Of a stretch of DNA of 64,000 nucleotides, positions 1-9,264 are shown in pieces. The DNA comes from Peribacillus muralis. GTDB taxonomy: Bacteria; Bacillota; Bacilli; Bacillales; DSM-1321. The DNA lies in contig NZ_CP017080.1 in the NCBI RefSeq assembly GCF_001645685.2, positions 4,641,051-4,705,050 of the forward strand, written 5' to 3'. Under the pieces are notes generated by a model, which ran no database searches, had not been told where the DNA came from, and saw only the letters and a program-made list of their open reading frames with translations. The position numbers and the translations under genes are program-made. How positions within the stretch are numbered: the first letter of the stretch is position 1; each line of letters starts with the position of its first letter.

Positions 1-995
1 CCATGGAAGGCAAAGCTTTGATAATCCGTCTTTTTTAATTCTTTAGCAAGACCAGGAAAGGCATTATAAGGGAACCGAAAAAAAGTAGCGCCTTGCTTCA
101 AAGGATATAAACCGGTATTCGCGATCAGCTCGCCATCAGACGAATTCCCGAATACTGTCTGAGGATATACATGCGGAAAATACAATCCGCCTTTGGCAAG
201 CTCATTCATGAAGGGTGTGACTTCCTGGCCTCCACTCTTCTGAAATAGCGTAAAGGCCTGTAATGACTCCACTTGGATAAGAATGAGATTCTTTCCTTTC
301 AACGAGCCTGACAAATCATGAACAAGCTTTGCTTTATTATTGAAGTAATCGGAAACGGCTTTTTTATCATTCGCTGACATCACCTTCTTGCCTGAGTCAG
401 AAAAAAAGGAATATGTATCCAATGCATGATGCCCAATCGGACCCCAGTTGCGCAAAAATGTATTCGCCTCATAGCGCCGGGTTATATCGACCTTATCGAT
501 GAAAATATTTTTTATTGGCTTAAGTCCCGCGACCATCAGGAATAGCAGTGCCGGTATTAAAGCCATGTGCTTGAGGGGGTATTTTTTCTTCATGAAAGAC
601 TCTGCGATGGGAATGCCCACGAGGAGGAAGATGGCATCCTTCAAGTCCATCATGCTGAATATACTTTCACCCAACCCATTCAGGTTGCTTTTTTGCATCC
701 ACAAATAAGAATTCATGGGTGTCGCGTAATAACGATAAAACCAAATATCGGCCATGAAAAAGGACATGATCGAAAGGAGGAACAGTGAAAAAACCACGCC
801 TTTCACGATCCTGCTCACTATCCACTCCTTCAAATAAACAATAAAGCCTGATATGCCTATGATGATTGTGAGGATCCCGATAGAGAGATGATTGCCCATA
901 TTGGCATTCGTATAAATGAAAAGCATGGTCACGATTGATACCGACAAAACTTCGAATAGCCGCTCCTTCAATCGCTTGTTTAGGTTATCCTTCAT
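1..995 (-). CDS. LTA synthase family protein (phosphoglycerol transferase), C-terminus cut by window edge
   Basis: Read on the minus strand from an ATG at 995 preceded by a GGCAGGAG ribosome site, the frame stays open to the window edge (331 codons, 3' end missing). About five membrane helices (residues 13-30, 36-55, 65-85, 119-132, 144-158) lead into an extracellular sulfatase-fold domain. Visible motifs are IQVESLQAF (Glu243, the likely metal ligand) and FGNSSDGE (283-289), at the place where LtaS has its Thr nucleophile. Family members move glycerol-phosphate from phosphatidylglycerol onto glycolipid or polymer outside the membrane. Serine replaces the usual threonine, so it may be a primase or a paralogue rather than the main LtaS. 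Family assignment is firm, exact role is not. Confidence 0.85.
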   Translation of the reverse strand, partial: MKDNLNKRLKERLFEVLSVSIVTMLFIYTNANMGNHLSIGILTIIIGISGFIVYLKEWIVSRIVKGVVFSLFLLSIMSFFMADIWFYRYYATPMNSYLWMQKSNLNGLGESIFSMMDLKDAIFLLVGIPIAESFMKKKYPLKHMALIPALLFLMVAGLKPIKNIFIDKVDITRRYEANTFLRNWGPIGHHALDTYSFFSDSGKKVMSANDKKAVSDYFNNKAKLVHDLSGSLKGKNLILIQVESLQAFTLFQKSGGQEVTPFMNELAKGGLYFPHVYPQTVFGNSSDGELIANTGLYPLKQGATFFRFPYNAFPGLAKELKKTDYQSFAFH

Positions 996-1106
996 GCTCC
1001 TGCCACTTTCCTCTTCATGATTTCCAGGGTGAAGCCTGGTTACGGAAGATTCTTATAAATATTACTTAGCGTTGCCATTTATGAGATATTGCAGCCGGAA
1101 TGGCAC

Positions 1107-1135
1107 AAAAAAAGCCTCCATCGAAGGATGAAGGC
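1107..1135 (-). terminator. Intrinsic terminator of the secA2-SLAP operon
   Basis: A 9-bp stem (arms 1114-1122 and 1127-1135, one G-T pair) with a GAAG loop is followed on the minus strand by seven T residues. It lies about 40 bp after the SLAP gene and ends the accessory Sec transcription unit before the LTA-synthase-like gene. Confidence 0.8.
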
Positions 1136-1173
1136 CATAAATCCTTGAATTTCACAGTCGTTTTTCCCTACAC

Positions 1174-1650
1174 TTACTTCCATCCAAATGCAATCTGCCA
1201 TTCCTCATCAGGGATCGATTCTGCTAAAATATCCCCTGCCTCGAATAAAAAACGCCATACTATACTTGAAAGTGCAGGTATCTCACCGAGCGATGAAAGG
1301 TCAAAAGCTTTTTTTGCCCATACACATCCATTTTCATCCACGATCATTATATCCACGATTTCAAACCGGATCGCTTTCTCCAATGAATTTCTTATAAATG
1401 CGACGATGATCACATCTTCCTCTTCCCTAGTAAGCTTCACCCCGGAAATCGAAATTTGATTGGGCTTTAACGCTGGCAGCTTTTGATGGTGGAACCTATA
1501 GACATACTCCTCTTGCTTCGTAATGTCGCAATCTCCATGGAACATTAAGGAAGTTCGAACAAATTCAGCCTGAACGTCATGTTCATTCGAAGCTGCAATG
1601 GCATTCCTCCCATTAATCCCTTTATCCCTTTTCCCAAAGAAACTCATCAT
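1174..1650 (-). CDS. SLAP-domain protein, accessory Sec system S-layer assembly protein-like
   Basis: A 158-residue soluble protein with no signal peptide. The body (about residues 25-155) has the beta-rich pattern of the Bacillus SLAP domain, including a conserved-looking SISGVKLTREEEDVIIVAFIR block and a C-terminal PDEEWQIAFGW. Its ATG overlaps the secA2 stop codon (ATGA), so the two are translationally coupled. In B. anthracis a SLAP-family protein works with SecA2 in S-layer protein export. This copy appears to hold a single SLAP unit, where as I recall the named S-layer assembly family is longer and duplicated. Function is inferred from family plus coupling to secA2. Confidence 0.75.
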   Translation of the reverse strand: MMSFFGKRDKGINGRNAIAASNEHDVQAEFVRTSLMFHGDCDITKQEEYVYRFHHQKLPALKPNQISISGVKLTREEEDVIIVAFIRNSLEKAIRFEIVDIMIVDENGCVWAKKAFDLSSLGEIPALSSIVWRFLFEAGDILAESIPDEEWQIAFGWK

Positions 1651-4025
1651 TCATCACTCTCCATAGCACCATCATCCTCCTGGTTGCTCTTCATGAATTC
1701 CAGGAAATGCACACTGATTTCCGATTCAATTTTATTCAACAGAAGGTTAAATCGACTAAGCGCTTCTCGTTCAAACAACATATACGGATCCTGTTGCCCA
1801 TATCCGCTTAAACCAATCCCTTCCTTAACACCATTCATTTCGTCTAAATGATTCATCCAGTTCGAATCAATATGATGCAGGATGAAAGCACGTACCTGAT
1901 CATCCCAGTCTGGATCATCTTGATAAATGTCCAGCACCGGTTTCAATTCGGCTAACGCACCCATCGCTTTGGCTTCAACCAGCTGGACATCGCCATTGCG
2001 AAAATCACTTTCCTGCCAGTCCAAGGAAGGAAGAACAAAGGAAAGCTCTTCAATTAAGGCGGATGGCCCAGATGCATCCGTATTCTCCTGATCATATTTC
2101 AAAGTGAGCCTGCGAATGTACTTTTCGATATATTCCAATAAAATTGCATGCAGCCGTTCCGTCTTCAAATCAAGAATCTCATCTCTCATCGCATAAATGA
2201 TTTCACTTTGCTCATTCAGGGCACGCTCCAGCTTGAATGAATGGTTTCGGCTTGATTGATGCTGCTGCTCAACCGTTTCCTGCACCTTCCTCACGAACTT
2301 ATCGGGGGCAGGACCAACCACCAGTCCTGTTTCATCCGTTTTGATTTTCTTTAAGTATCGATCCATTTCTTCTCGATCGTAGTAATTAAACAACGCATCT
2401 TCCAAAGAAATGATGAATTGCGAGGTGCCTGGATCGCCCTGTCGCCCGGCACGACCCCTTAGCTGCATATCAACCCGATTGCTTTCATGCCGCTCCGTAC
2501 CGATGATATGAAGACCGCCCAGATTCCTCACGGCTTCATCCAATATGATATCTGTCCCTCTACCAGCCATGTTCGTAGCCAGCATCACCTCGTTTTTCCG
2601 CCCGGCCTTGGCGATGATTTCAGCTTCATCACGTTCCGTCTTTGCATGAAGGATCTGATGCTTGATTTTCACCCGCCCTAAATGAACCGATATTTTTTCA
2701 GATTGCTCGATAGAGGTCGTTCCGATCAGAATCGGTCTTCCCGTTTCATGAATTCGTTTTACAGCCTTGACGATTTGATTGATTTTTCCGATTTCATCCC
2801 GATAAATCAAATCCCGCTCATCCGAGCGAATGATGGGGTTATTGGCGGGAATTTCAATCACGGGAAGCTGATAGATTTCCCGGAATTCCGCCTTCGATGG
2901 CAGGGCGCTGCCTGTCATGCCAGACATTGAATCATATAAACGAAAATAATTTTGGATGGTGATCGAAGCCTGCGTTTCATTCTCTGCGGAAATCTCCAGA
3001 CCCTCTTTTGCCTCTATGGCTTGATGAAGACCATCGCTGAAGCTTCGTCCCTCCATGACCCTGCCCGTGAACTTATCGATCAATGAAATGTGACCATCCA
3101 TGATAATATAGTCTACATCCCGTTTCATGATCACATAGGCTTTAAGTGCCTGAGATACATTGTGTAATAACTCCTGATGCTCCAGGTCATACAGATTGTC
3201 GATGCCAAAGGCTCCTTCAATTTTGGAAGCACCTTGATCCGTAAATGAGGCAGAACCCGATTCAATCGAGACTTCATAATCGGCGTCTTCTATAAAGGTT
3301 TTCATGATTTGTGCCGTGATTTCATAAAGCGCAGCCCCTTCACTAGACTTACCCGCAATGATCAAGGGTGTCCGTGCTTCATCAATCAAGATGCTGTCAA
3401 TCTCATCGACAAGAGCAAAGCTATGCCCTCTTTGCACCTTTTCCTCTCTCCTGAAAACCATATGATCACGCAAATAATCGAAACCGAACTCGGTTGCCGT
3501 TCCATAAGTGATATCTGCCGCATATGCTGCACGCTTTTCGGCGGCGTTCAAGCCGGAAATGTTCAAGCCAACAGATAGTCCTAAATATTCATGAATTTGT
3601 CCCATCAGCTCTTTATCGCGCCTTGCCAGGTACTCATTGGCCGTTATGATATGAACACCCTTTCCTCGCAAAGCATGTAAGTAGCTGGGTAAAGTTGCGA
3701 CAAGTGTCTTCCCCTCTCCCGTATTCATCTGGGCAATGGCACCCTCATTCAGGACAAAGGCGCCCATCAGCTGAACATCATAGGGCCTTAGCTTCAACAC
3801 CCGTTTAGAAGCCTCCCGAACGACCGCGAAAGCCTCGATTTGAAGTTCCCTTAAATTTTTACCAGCATTCAATTCATTTGTGAATCTTTCCTTCATTCTC
3901 CTTAACTCTTGATCTGAGCATCTTTCAAATTCACCCTCCAGCCGATTCACTGCACCTACCCATTTATCTATTCGCTTTAAGTCTTTGGAGCTTTCTTTAA
4001 AGAACTTTTTCATACCCGATAGCAT
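1647..4025 (-). CDS. secA2: Accessory Sec translocase ATPase SecA2
   Basis: A 792-residue SecA-type motor that drives export of a subset of proteins, classically S-layer proteins, through the Sec channel. Visible are Walker A as MNTGEGKT (about 100-107), the Walker B/DEAD-like region LVDEIDSILIDEARTP (about 205-220) and the helicase half with TNMAGRGTDI and QLRGRAGRQGDPG. The C-terminus ends in an acidic tail and lacks the zinc-binding CxC motif and SecB-binding linker of housekeeping SecA, which marks it as SecA2. Start: ATG with an AGAGGGG ribosome site. It forms an operon with the overlapping SLAP gene downstream. Confidence 0.92.
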   Translation of the reverse strand: MLSGMKKFFKESSKDLKRIDKWVGAVNRLEGEFERCSDQELRRMKERFTNELNAGKNLRELQIEAFAVVREASKRVLKLRPYDVQLMGAFVLNEGAIAQMNTGEGKTLVATLPSYLHALRGKGVHIITANEYLARRDKELMGQIHEYLGLSVGLNISGLNAAEKRAAYAADITYGTATEFGFDYLRDHMVFRREEKVQRGHSFALVDEIDSILIDEARTPLIIAGKSSEGAALYEITAQIMKTFIEDADYEVSIESGSASFTDQGASKIEGAFGIDNLYDLEHQELLHNVSQALKAYVIMKRDVDYIIMDGHISLIDKFTGRVMEGRSFSDGLHQAIEAKEGLEISAENETQASITIQNYFRLYDSMSGMTGSALPSKAEFREIYQLPVIEIPANNPIIRSDERDLIYRDEIGKINQIVKAVKRIHETGRPILIGTTSIEQSEKISVHLGRVKIKHQILHAKTERDEAEIIAKAGRKNEVMLATNMAGRGTDIILDEAVRNLGGLHIIGTERHESNRVDMQLRGRAGRQGDPGTSQFIISLEDALFNYYDREEMDRYLKKIKTDETGLVVGPAPDKFVRKVQETVEQQHQSSRNHSFKLERALNEQSEIIYAMRDEILDLKTERLHAILLEYIEKYIRRLTLKYDQENTDASGPSALIEELSFVLPSLDWQESDFRNGDVQLVEAKAMGALAELKPVLDIYQDDPDWDDQVRAFILHHIDSNWMNHLDEMNGVKEGIGLSGYGQQDPYMLFEREALSRFNLLLNKIESEISVHFLEFMKSNQEDDGAMESDE

Positions 4026-4500
4026 ATGGTCCCCTCTTCTACGATTTCAATTGAACTCTACTGAAAGTATATCAGTTATTTATTTACTGTTTATAAAAAA
4101 ATTACCTACACATTGTAATCAATAGTAAATCTTTTTTCATATTTTGCCGCTTGCTCCAATATCGTCTCCATGCCGTGAATCCAGTCTTTTTTTTAAGCAA
4201 AAAATATTATTCGATTTTCAAAAGTAATATAACATTTCTTCATCACTTCAATGGCAAGTTAATGAATGAATACCCACTCATATTGATTTTTCATTTTCAA
4301 ATCCGACTAAAGGAGCGTTTATTAGACAAATGAAACATTATTCTTTAATACTTTCTTACTAATTATCAGGATAAATCTTAAAAAAATTTGTAACATTGAA
4401 GGAGGATTTAGCAAATCCAGTCAGAATATACTGTGTTATGAATTGGAGCGGGACATTTCCCACCCCATTTCATAATCATCAAGTATGTAGGGGGTAATGT
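4026..4500. promoter_or_regulatory. Intergenic promoter region between divergent secA2 and yhgE-like genes
   Basis: A 475-bp AT-rich gap holding the two divergent promoters. I see no convincing gene; a 60-codon frame at 4151-4333 has no good ribosome site. The one structured element is a perfect dyad at 4404-4418 (GGATTT-AGC-AAATCC), about 85 bp before the yhgE-like start, a possible operator. The ribosome site of the downstream gene (AGGGGGTAA) sits just before 4501. Confidence 0.45.
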
Positions 4501-7500
4501 ATGAAAGGTTCAGGGTTACAGTTTAGCGGCTCCACAAATAAGGCTGGTTGGATCATCGCCATACTAGCAGTCTTATTCATTCCATTCATTTACGCAGCAA
4601 TCATTCTAACTGCAAAGTGGGGTCCGTACGATCATTTGTCTAATTTGCCGGTTGCCGTAGTCAATAAGGATGCAGGTAGTACGCTGGGAGATAAACCGGT
4701 TAATGTCGGTAAAGATTTAGTAGCGGAGCTAAGGAAAAGTGATACCCTTGGCTGGGATTTTGTCGATGATAAAAAGGCAAAGAAAGGGCTTGAGAATACA
4801 GACTATTATATGGTCATCGAAATTCCGGAAAACTTCTCTCAGAATGTAACGACGGTCTTAGACGAAAATCCTGTTAAACCTGAATTAACATACATTCAGA
4901 ACGAAGGGCTGCATTACATGGCGGCTCAAGTCACCAAAAGCGCCACTGAACGCATTCGTGAGAATCTGTCGAATAAAGTGACGGCCAGTTATACGACCGC
5001 CCTTCTCTCACAAATGGCCGGAATTGAAAACGGTTTCAACGACGGAGCTGGTGGCTCACAAAAAATCAATGACGGAGCTGGGAAACTAAAAACCGGAACG
5101 GCCCAAATCCTCGAATCGTTGCAGCAAAAAGCTCCTGATATCGAAAAGCTGGCAGGGGGTGCAGCCCAATTAAAAGTCGGAACCGGAACCATGTACAGCT
5201 CATTGGCCGGTAAGCAAGCGGATATCGGTAAATTGGCGGATGGCGCTAACCAAGTCGATACCGGTATGCAGCAGGTAAACGGCGGCGCCCGGAAATTAAA
5301 TGCAGGTGCCCAAAAATTGAATGTAGGCATGACCGAATTGAATTCCGGTGCCCAAAGGCTCACCGGCGGCATTGTTCAAGCCAATACGGGAGCCCAAAAG
5401 CTTAGTGGCGGGGCCAGCCAGGTGGATGATGGCGCACATGCCGTATATGCAGGGGCAAGGAAGTTAACCGGAGGCGTCAATCAAGTCAATGATGGCGCTC
5501 AAAACCTAAAGGATGGAGCAGGCTCCCTTTATACCGGGGCAAAGGAATTATCCGGGGGTGCCAATAAAGTGAATGATGGTGCACAACAGGTGAATGATGG
5601 TGCCGGCTCCCTTTCTGCTGGTGCTAAGGAATTATCCGGTGGCGCCAATAAAGTGAACGATGGTGCTCAAGAGTTAAACTTGGGCACGAAGGGTTTAGTC
5701 ATTGGCGTAAAGGATTTGAATGGAGGAGCAAAGCAAGTATTGGATGGCCTCGTTAAGGTTGAAGCGGGCAGCAACGGATTGAAGTCCGGTTTATCACAAC
5801 TGGAAGCTGGCAGTAGCAATGCTGCCAAAGGAGCGGCTGCCGTAAATGCAGCAGTTGGCCAGTTGGCCCCGGGTTCAAAGGATGTAGTGCAAGGTATCAA
5901 AAAGCTTGGAGAACAAGTTCCAGGCCTTAAAGACAGCCCTGAATATCAGCAGTTAGTAGCTGGAAGTGAAATGGTCGCGGGAGGTTTAAGCGATTTGGCT
6001 GGCCAAACCCCAACCTTGGCTGGGGGAACGGACCAAATTTCACAGGGATTGAAAGGCGCTTTAGAGGGCTCCACTGATTTAGAGGCAGGACTGAATGGGT
6101 TGCTGGAAGGACAAAAAAAGGTATATGGAGGAACCCAAGATGTCGTCCAAGGGGCAAACCAACTATCCGCTGGTGCCGAAAAGGTTGCCGATGGGACAAG
6201 CCGTGTAGCATCAGGTAATGAGGAATTGGCTGATAATTCAGGTACTTTGGCCAAAGGTACGAAAGCTGTGGCCGATGGAACGAATTCAGTAGCTTCAGGA
6301 AATAAGAAATTGGCTGATGGTTCAGGCGCGGTGGCAAACGGCTCGAGAGCACTTGCCGATGGCACCCGTTCAGTAGCTGAAGGAAGTGAAGCCTTGACTG
6401 CTGGCTCAAGCGCGGTGGCAGACGGTACCCGTTCGGTGGCTGATGGCAATAAAGCATTGGCTGAAGGCACGAGCACACTGGCTGATGGCTCGGTTGCACT
6501 TGCCGATGGCATCCGGTCAGCAGCTTCCGGAAGTAACGAACTAGCAAATGGTTCAGGCAAACTGGCTGACGGGACTGGTGAGCTTACAGCCGGAACCGGA
6601 GCCGTAGCTGCCGGTAACCAAACCGTAAAGGCTGGCTGGAATCAGTTAACAGCCGGTGCATATAAATTGAATGAAGGGATGATCCAGGTAAGTGACGGTA
6701 CGAACACCGTAAAAGCTGGTTGGGGCCCTTTAGCTAATGGTGTCCAACGAGTCGATGGCGGGTTGGGTGCAATCAAAGATGGCAGCAAGGAGCTGGCGGC
6801 TGGACTTTCAGGCGGCGCCGGTAAATTGAGTAACATCCATGCGAATGAGCAAAATATCGCCATGTTCGCCGCACCTGTCCAATTGAGCGGGGAGGCCATC
6901 CATGCATTCCCTAAATATCGCTATGCTAATGCGCCATATATCCTTTCATTAGCGCTATTTGTAGGTGTTTTGGTCATGGCATGTCTTTTCGACTTACAAA
7001 AGCCTGCCATTACAGAAGTCTCGGGCTTCAGATGGTATGCCAATAAGCTAGGAACGATGGCGGTGTTTGCCGCGGCACAGGCGCTAATCGCCTCCATTTT
7101 CGCTTCCTTTTATTTGAAATCAACGTTAACGAATGGCATCCTGCTGGTTTTATTCGCGATATTCGTCAGCTTAACCTTCCTGGCGATCGTGTTTTTCCTA
7201 GTCGTACTGGCAGGTAATATAGGCAGATTCATTGCATTTGCATTCCTAGTTTTACAACTATCCACAACTGGTTCAAGCTTGCCTGTTCAGATGCTTCCTG
7301 AAAACCTGGAAAGAATGAGTCATTTTCTTCCGCTTACGCATTCAATCAATGGCTTTAAATCAATGATAACCTTAAACAATCATGAATTATTTTGGTCAAG
7401 TGTAAGCGTTCTTGGCGCCTTCCTTCTCGTGTTTATCCTTCTTTCGCTAACAGCGATCTGGTTCAAGACAAGGCGCACATCGCAACAAGCACATGTGGAA

Positions 7501-7506
7501 GCATGA
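4501..7506 (+). CDS. YhgE/Pip-family membrane protein with long repetitive extracellular stalk
   Basis: A 1001-residue protein. One membrane helix near the N-terminus (about 17-37) is followed by an extracellular domain of about 760 residues and five C-terminal helices of ABC-2 permease type (about 815-990). The middle (about 175-780) is a run of degenerate units of the form L-x-x-G-A-x-x-V-x-D-G (DGA, SGGANKVNDGAQ, VADGTRSVA), predicted to form long helical or coiled rods. This architecture is that of YhgE, lactococcal phage infection protein Pip, and the SPP1 receptor YueB/EsaA, so a cell-surface role and possible phage-receptor use are reasonable. The export substrate is unknown. It is a single-gene unit with its own terminator. 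Confidence 0.85.
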   Translation: MKGSGLQFSGSTNKAGWIIAILAVLFIPFIYAAIILTAKWGPYDHLSNLPVAVVNKDAGSTLGDKPVNVGKDLVAELRKSDTLGWDFVDDKKAKKGLENTDYYMVIEIPENFSQNVTTVLDENPVKPELTYIQNEGLHYMAAQVTKSATERIRENLSNKVTASYTTALLSQMAGIENGFNDGAGGSQKINDGAGKLKTGTAQILESLQQKAPDIEKLAGGAAQLKVGTGTMYSSLAGKQADIGKLADGANQVDTGMQQVNGGARKLNAGAQKLNVGMTELNSGAQRLTGGIVQANTGAQKLSGGASQVDDGAHAVYAGARKLTGGVNQVNDGAQNLKDGAGSLYTGAKELSGGANKVNDGAQQVNDGAGSLSAGAKELSGGANKVNDGAQELNLGTKGLVIGVKDLNGGAKQVLDGLVKVEAGSNGLKSGLSQLEAGSSNAAKGAAAVNAAVGQLAPGSKDVVQGIKKLGEQVPGLKDSPEYQQLVAGSEMVAGGLSDLAGQTPTLAGGTDQISQGLKGALEGSTDLEAGLNGLLEGQKKVYGGTQDVVQGANQLSAGAEKVADGTSRVASGNEELADNSGTLAKGTKAVADGTNSVASGNKKLADGSGAVANGSRALADGTRSVAEGSEALTAGSSAVADGTRSVADGNKALAEGTSTLADGSVALADGIRSAASGSNELANGSGKLADGTGELTAGTGAVAAGNQTVKAGWNQLTAGAYKLNEGMIQVSDGTNTVKAGWGPLANGVQRVDGGLGAIKDGSKELAAGLSGGAGKLSNIHANEQNIAMFAAPVQLSGEAIHAFPKYRYANAPYILSLALFVGVLVMACLFDLQKPAITEVSGFRWYANKLGTMAVFAAAQALIASIFASFYLKSTLTNGILLVLFAIFVSLTFLAIVFFLVVLAGNIGRFIAFAFLVLQLSTTGSSLPVQMLPENLERMSHFLPLTHSINGFKSMITLNNHELFWSSVSVLGAFLLVFILLSLTAIWFKTRRTSQQAHVEA
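5030..6830 (+). repeat. Intragenic degenerate repeat array encoding G/A/D-rich stalk
   Basis: Within the YhgE-like gene, short degenerate units of about 11-14 codons centred on GGxGC-type Gly-Ala/Asp-Gly codons recur dozens of times. Near-identical blocks occur around 5545-5670 (two copies of a block encoding ELSGGANKVNDGAQ) and 6180-6600 (ADGTRSVA-type units). Such arrays are prone to length change between strains. Confidence 0.8.
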
Positions 7507-7511
7507 CGCCC

Positions 7512-7543
7512 ATCCCCTCCTGAATATCAGGAGGGGATTTTTT
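7512..7543 (+). terminator. Intrinsic terminator of the yhgE-like gene
   Basis: A perfect 10-bp GC-rich stem (7514-7523 with 7527-7536), a 3-nt loop and a run of six T residues start eight bases after the stop codon. Confidence 0.9.
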
Positions 7544-7596
7544 ATGGACTTTTACAAATAATAGGGAGACACATAGCAAACGGAGGGTTATAGATA

Positions 7597-9033
7597 ATGG
7601 AAATATCAAAAAAATCATCATTACTTCAAAAACTTTTCCAGCCCGAGCGCTTTGGGTTACTCATTCTTTCCTGCCTAATCGGCATCTCCCACCCCATTCA
7701 GGCTGAAACGAAAAACACACCGAAAAATGTCATCTTGCTAATCGGCGATGGCATGGGGTTAGGTGCCATAGAAATTGCCCGGCAATTGGAGTACGGTAAA
7801 ACAGGTGCATTGCATATGGAAAAACTGGAGCACGTAGCCTTGATGCGCACTTATTCCGCCAATAATTACGTGACCGACTCCGCTGCTGGCGGGTCCGCGA
7901 TTGCCACTGGCGTCAAAACCAACAATGAGTCAATCGGCGTCGATGTGAATGGCAATGAGGTGGATAGTGTATTGGATGCATTTCAAAACGATGGCAAAAA
8001 AGTCGGGATCATCTCGACCAATATGGTCGTAGATGCCACCCCTGCGGCCTTTGGTGCAAGTGTACCGAACCGGTGGACAGGCAGCGCCCATATCGCGAGG
8101 CAGCTCTTCGACAACCGAATTGATGTCATTCTCGGCGGAGGCGCCAGCTATTTTGGCGCAGATAAGCAAAACGGCGTGGACTTAATCAAGAAATTCAAAA
8201 ATGCGGGCTATGGGATTGCAACGACTAAAGAGGAACTCAGTTCCATGGATAAAACAAAAAAACTATTGGGGCTATTTCACCCCACTTATATGAATTTCAA
8301 GCTTGATAAGGAAGTATTGAATTCCCAAGAACCATCACTGCCCGAAATGACCGCCAAAGCGATCCAAACTTTATCCAAGGGTGATAAGGGGTTCTTCTTG
8401 ATGTCAGAGGGCGCACGGATTGACTCGATGGAGCATGCAGCCGATTTCACAGGCATATGGAAGGAAACGATCGAATTCGATCAGACCGTGAAAGAGGTTA
8501 TGAATTGGGCCAAGAACAGAAATGATACATTAATCGTTGTGCTGGCCGACCATGAAACAATGGGAATATCTGCTTCGGAAACGATGGATATTGCGGCATT
8601 GAAAAAAATCCCGGTATCAACTGAATATATGTCCAAACAGCTTACATTCAATGGAAATAATGAAATCAATCCAGAAAGTGTCGCTTCCGTATTCAAGAAA
8701 CATGCCCATATATCCCTTACCGATCAAGAAGTGCGTCAATTCATTGACAATGTTAGAAAGAATCGGACGCTCGTCTACCCGCAGCATCGAATTGATTGGG
8801 AAATCGGCAGCACCATCGCCAGGCACCATAAAGCTGGTGTAGCTGACCGGAGCATTCGCGCTGCCAGCTCAACTGGAGGTCACACAGCCAATATGATTCC
8901 CGTTTTTGCCGCAGGTCCAGGCAGTGAAAACATAGATGGGGTCATTGAAAATACCGATATTTCTAAAATCATCACAAAAGCTGCCGGCGTCCCGTTCACA
9001 CCTGGTGAACACAAAGCAAAAAGCGAGGAATGA
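7597..9033 (+). CDS. Secreted alkaline phosphatase
   Basis: A 478-residue phosphomonoesterase of the PhoA/PhoB superfamily, exported across the membrane (positively charged N-terminus, hydrophobic segment about 19-33, likely cleavage after QAE). Metal and catalytic motifs are visible: LIGDGMG (Asp51), TDSAAGGSAIATG with nucleophile Ser95, SEGARIDSMEH, ADHETMG and STGGHTANMIPVF. It would release inorganic phosphate from organic phosphates outside the cell. ATG follows a GGAGG site with suitable spacing. Only 90 bp separate it from the previous gene's end, and I do not see a clear tandem Pho box there, so phosphate control is not shown. Confidence 0.92.
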   Translation: MEISKKSSLLQKLFQPERFGLLILSCLIGISHPIQAETKNTPKNVILLIGDGMGLGAIEIARQLEYGKTGALHMEKLEHVALMRTYSANNYVTDSAAGGSAIATGVKTNNESIGVDVNGNEVDSVLDAFQNDGKKVGIISTNMVVDATPAAFGASVPNRWTGSAHIARQLFDNRIDVILGGGASYFGADKQNGVDLIKKFKNAGYGIATTKEELSSMDKTKKLLGLFHPTYMNFKLDKEVLNSQEPSLPEMTAKAIQTLSKGDKGFFLMSEGARIDSMEHAADFTGIWKETIEFDQTVKEVMNWAKNRNDTLIVVLADHETMGISASETMDIAALKKIPVSTEYMSKQLTFNGNNEINPESVASVFKKHAHISLTDQEVRQFIDNVRKNRTLVYPQHRIDWEIGSTIARHHKAGVADRSIRAASSTGGHTANMIPVFAAGPGSENIDGVIENTDISKIITKAAGVPFTPGEHKAKSEE

Positions 9034-9048
9034 ATACATTCCCCGCTT
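9021..9048 (+). terminator. Hairpin overlapping the alkaline phosphatase stop codon, possible terminator
   Basis: Arms 9021-9032 and 9037-9048 form a 12-bp stem with one mismatch. No T-run follows directly, so it is a weak terminator or an mRNA-stabilising hairpin. Confidence 0.4.
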
Positions 9049-9264
9049 ATGGTGAAGGTTGCCAGCAGCACTCTTTTTTATTCATTTTTTTACACAATCA
9101 TTAAATCATGACCGCTCCACAACCGCCTTAGGATAAGGGAGAGGCTGAAGTGCAATGAAACGCTCTTAGTCCTCACTCTTCCTTTTCATTATGGACGTTG
9201 TTGGTGAAATATCAGCGATTGAGATGATCCATCATTCATGAATGAAGTGCAGTGCCTTTAACCT

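Noticed and set aside
5927..6560. Long minus-strand frames opposite the yhgE-like gene
   Set aside because: They arise from the repetitive codon pattern of the sense gene and have no supporting start signals.
7507..7596. Pho box upstream of the alkaline phosphatase
   Set aside because: No tandem TTAACA-like repeats with proper spacing are visible in the 90-bp gap.
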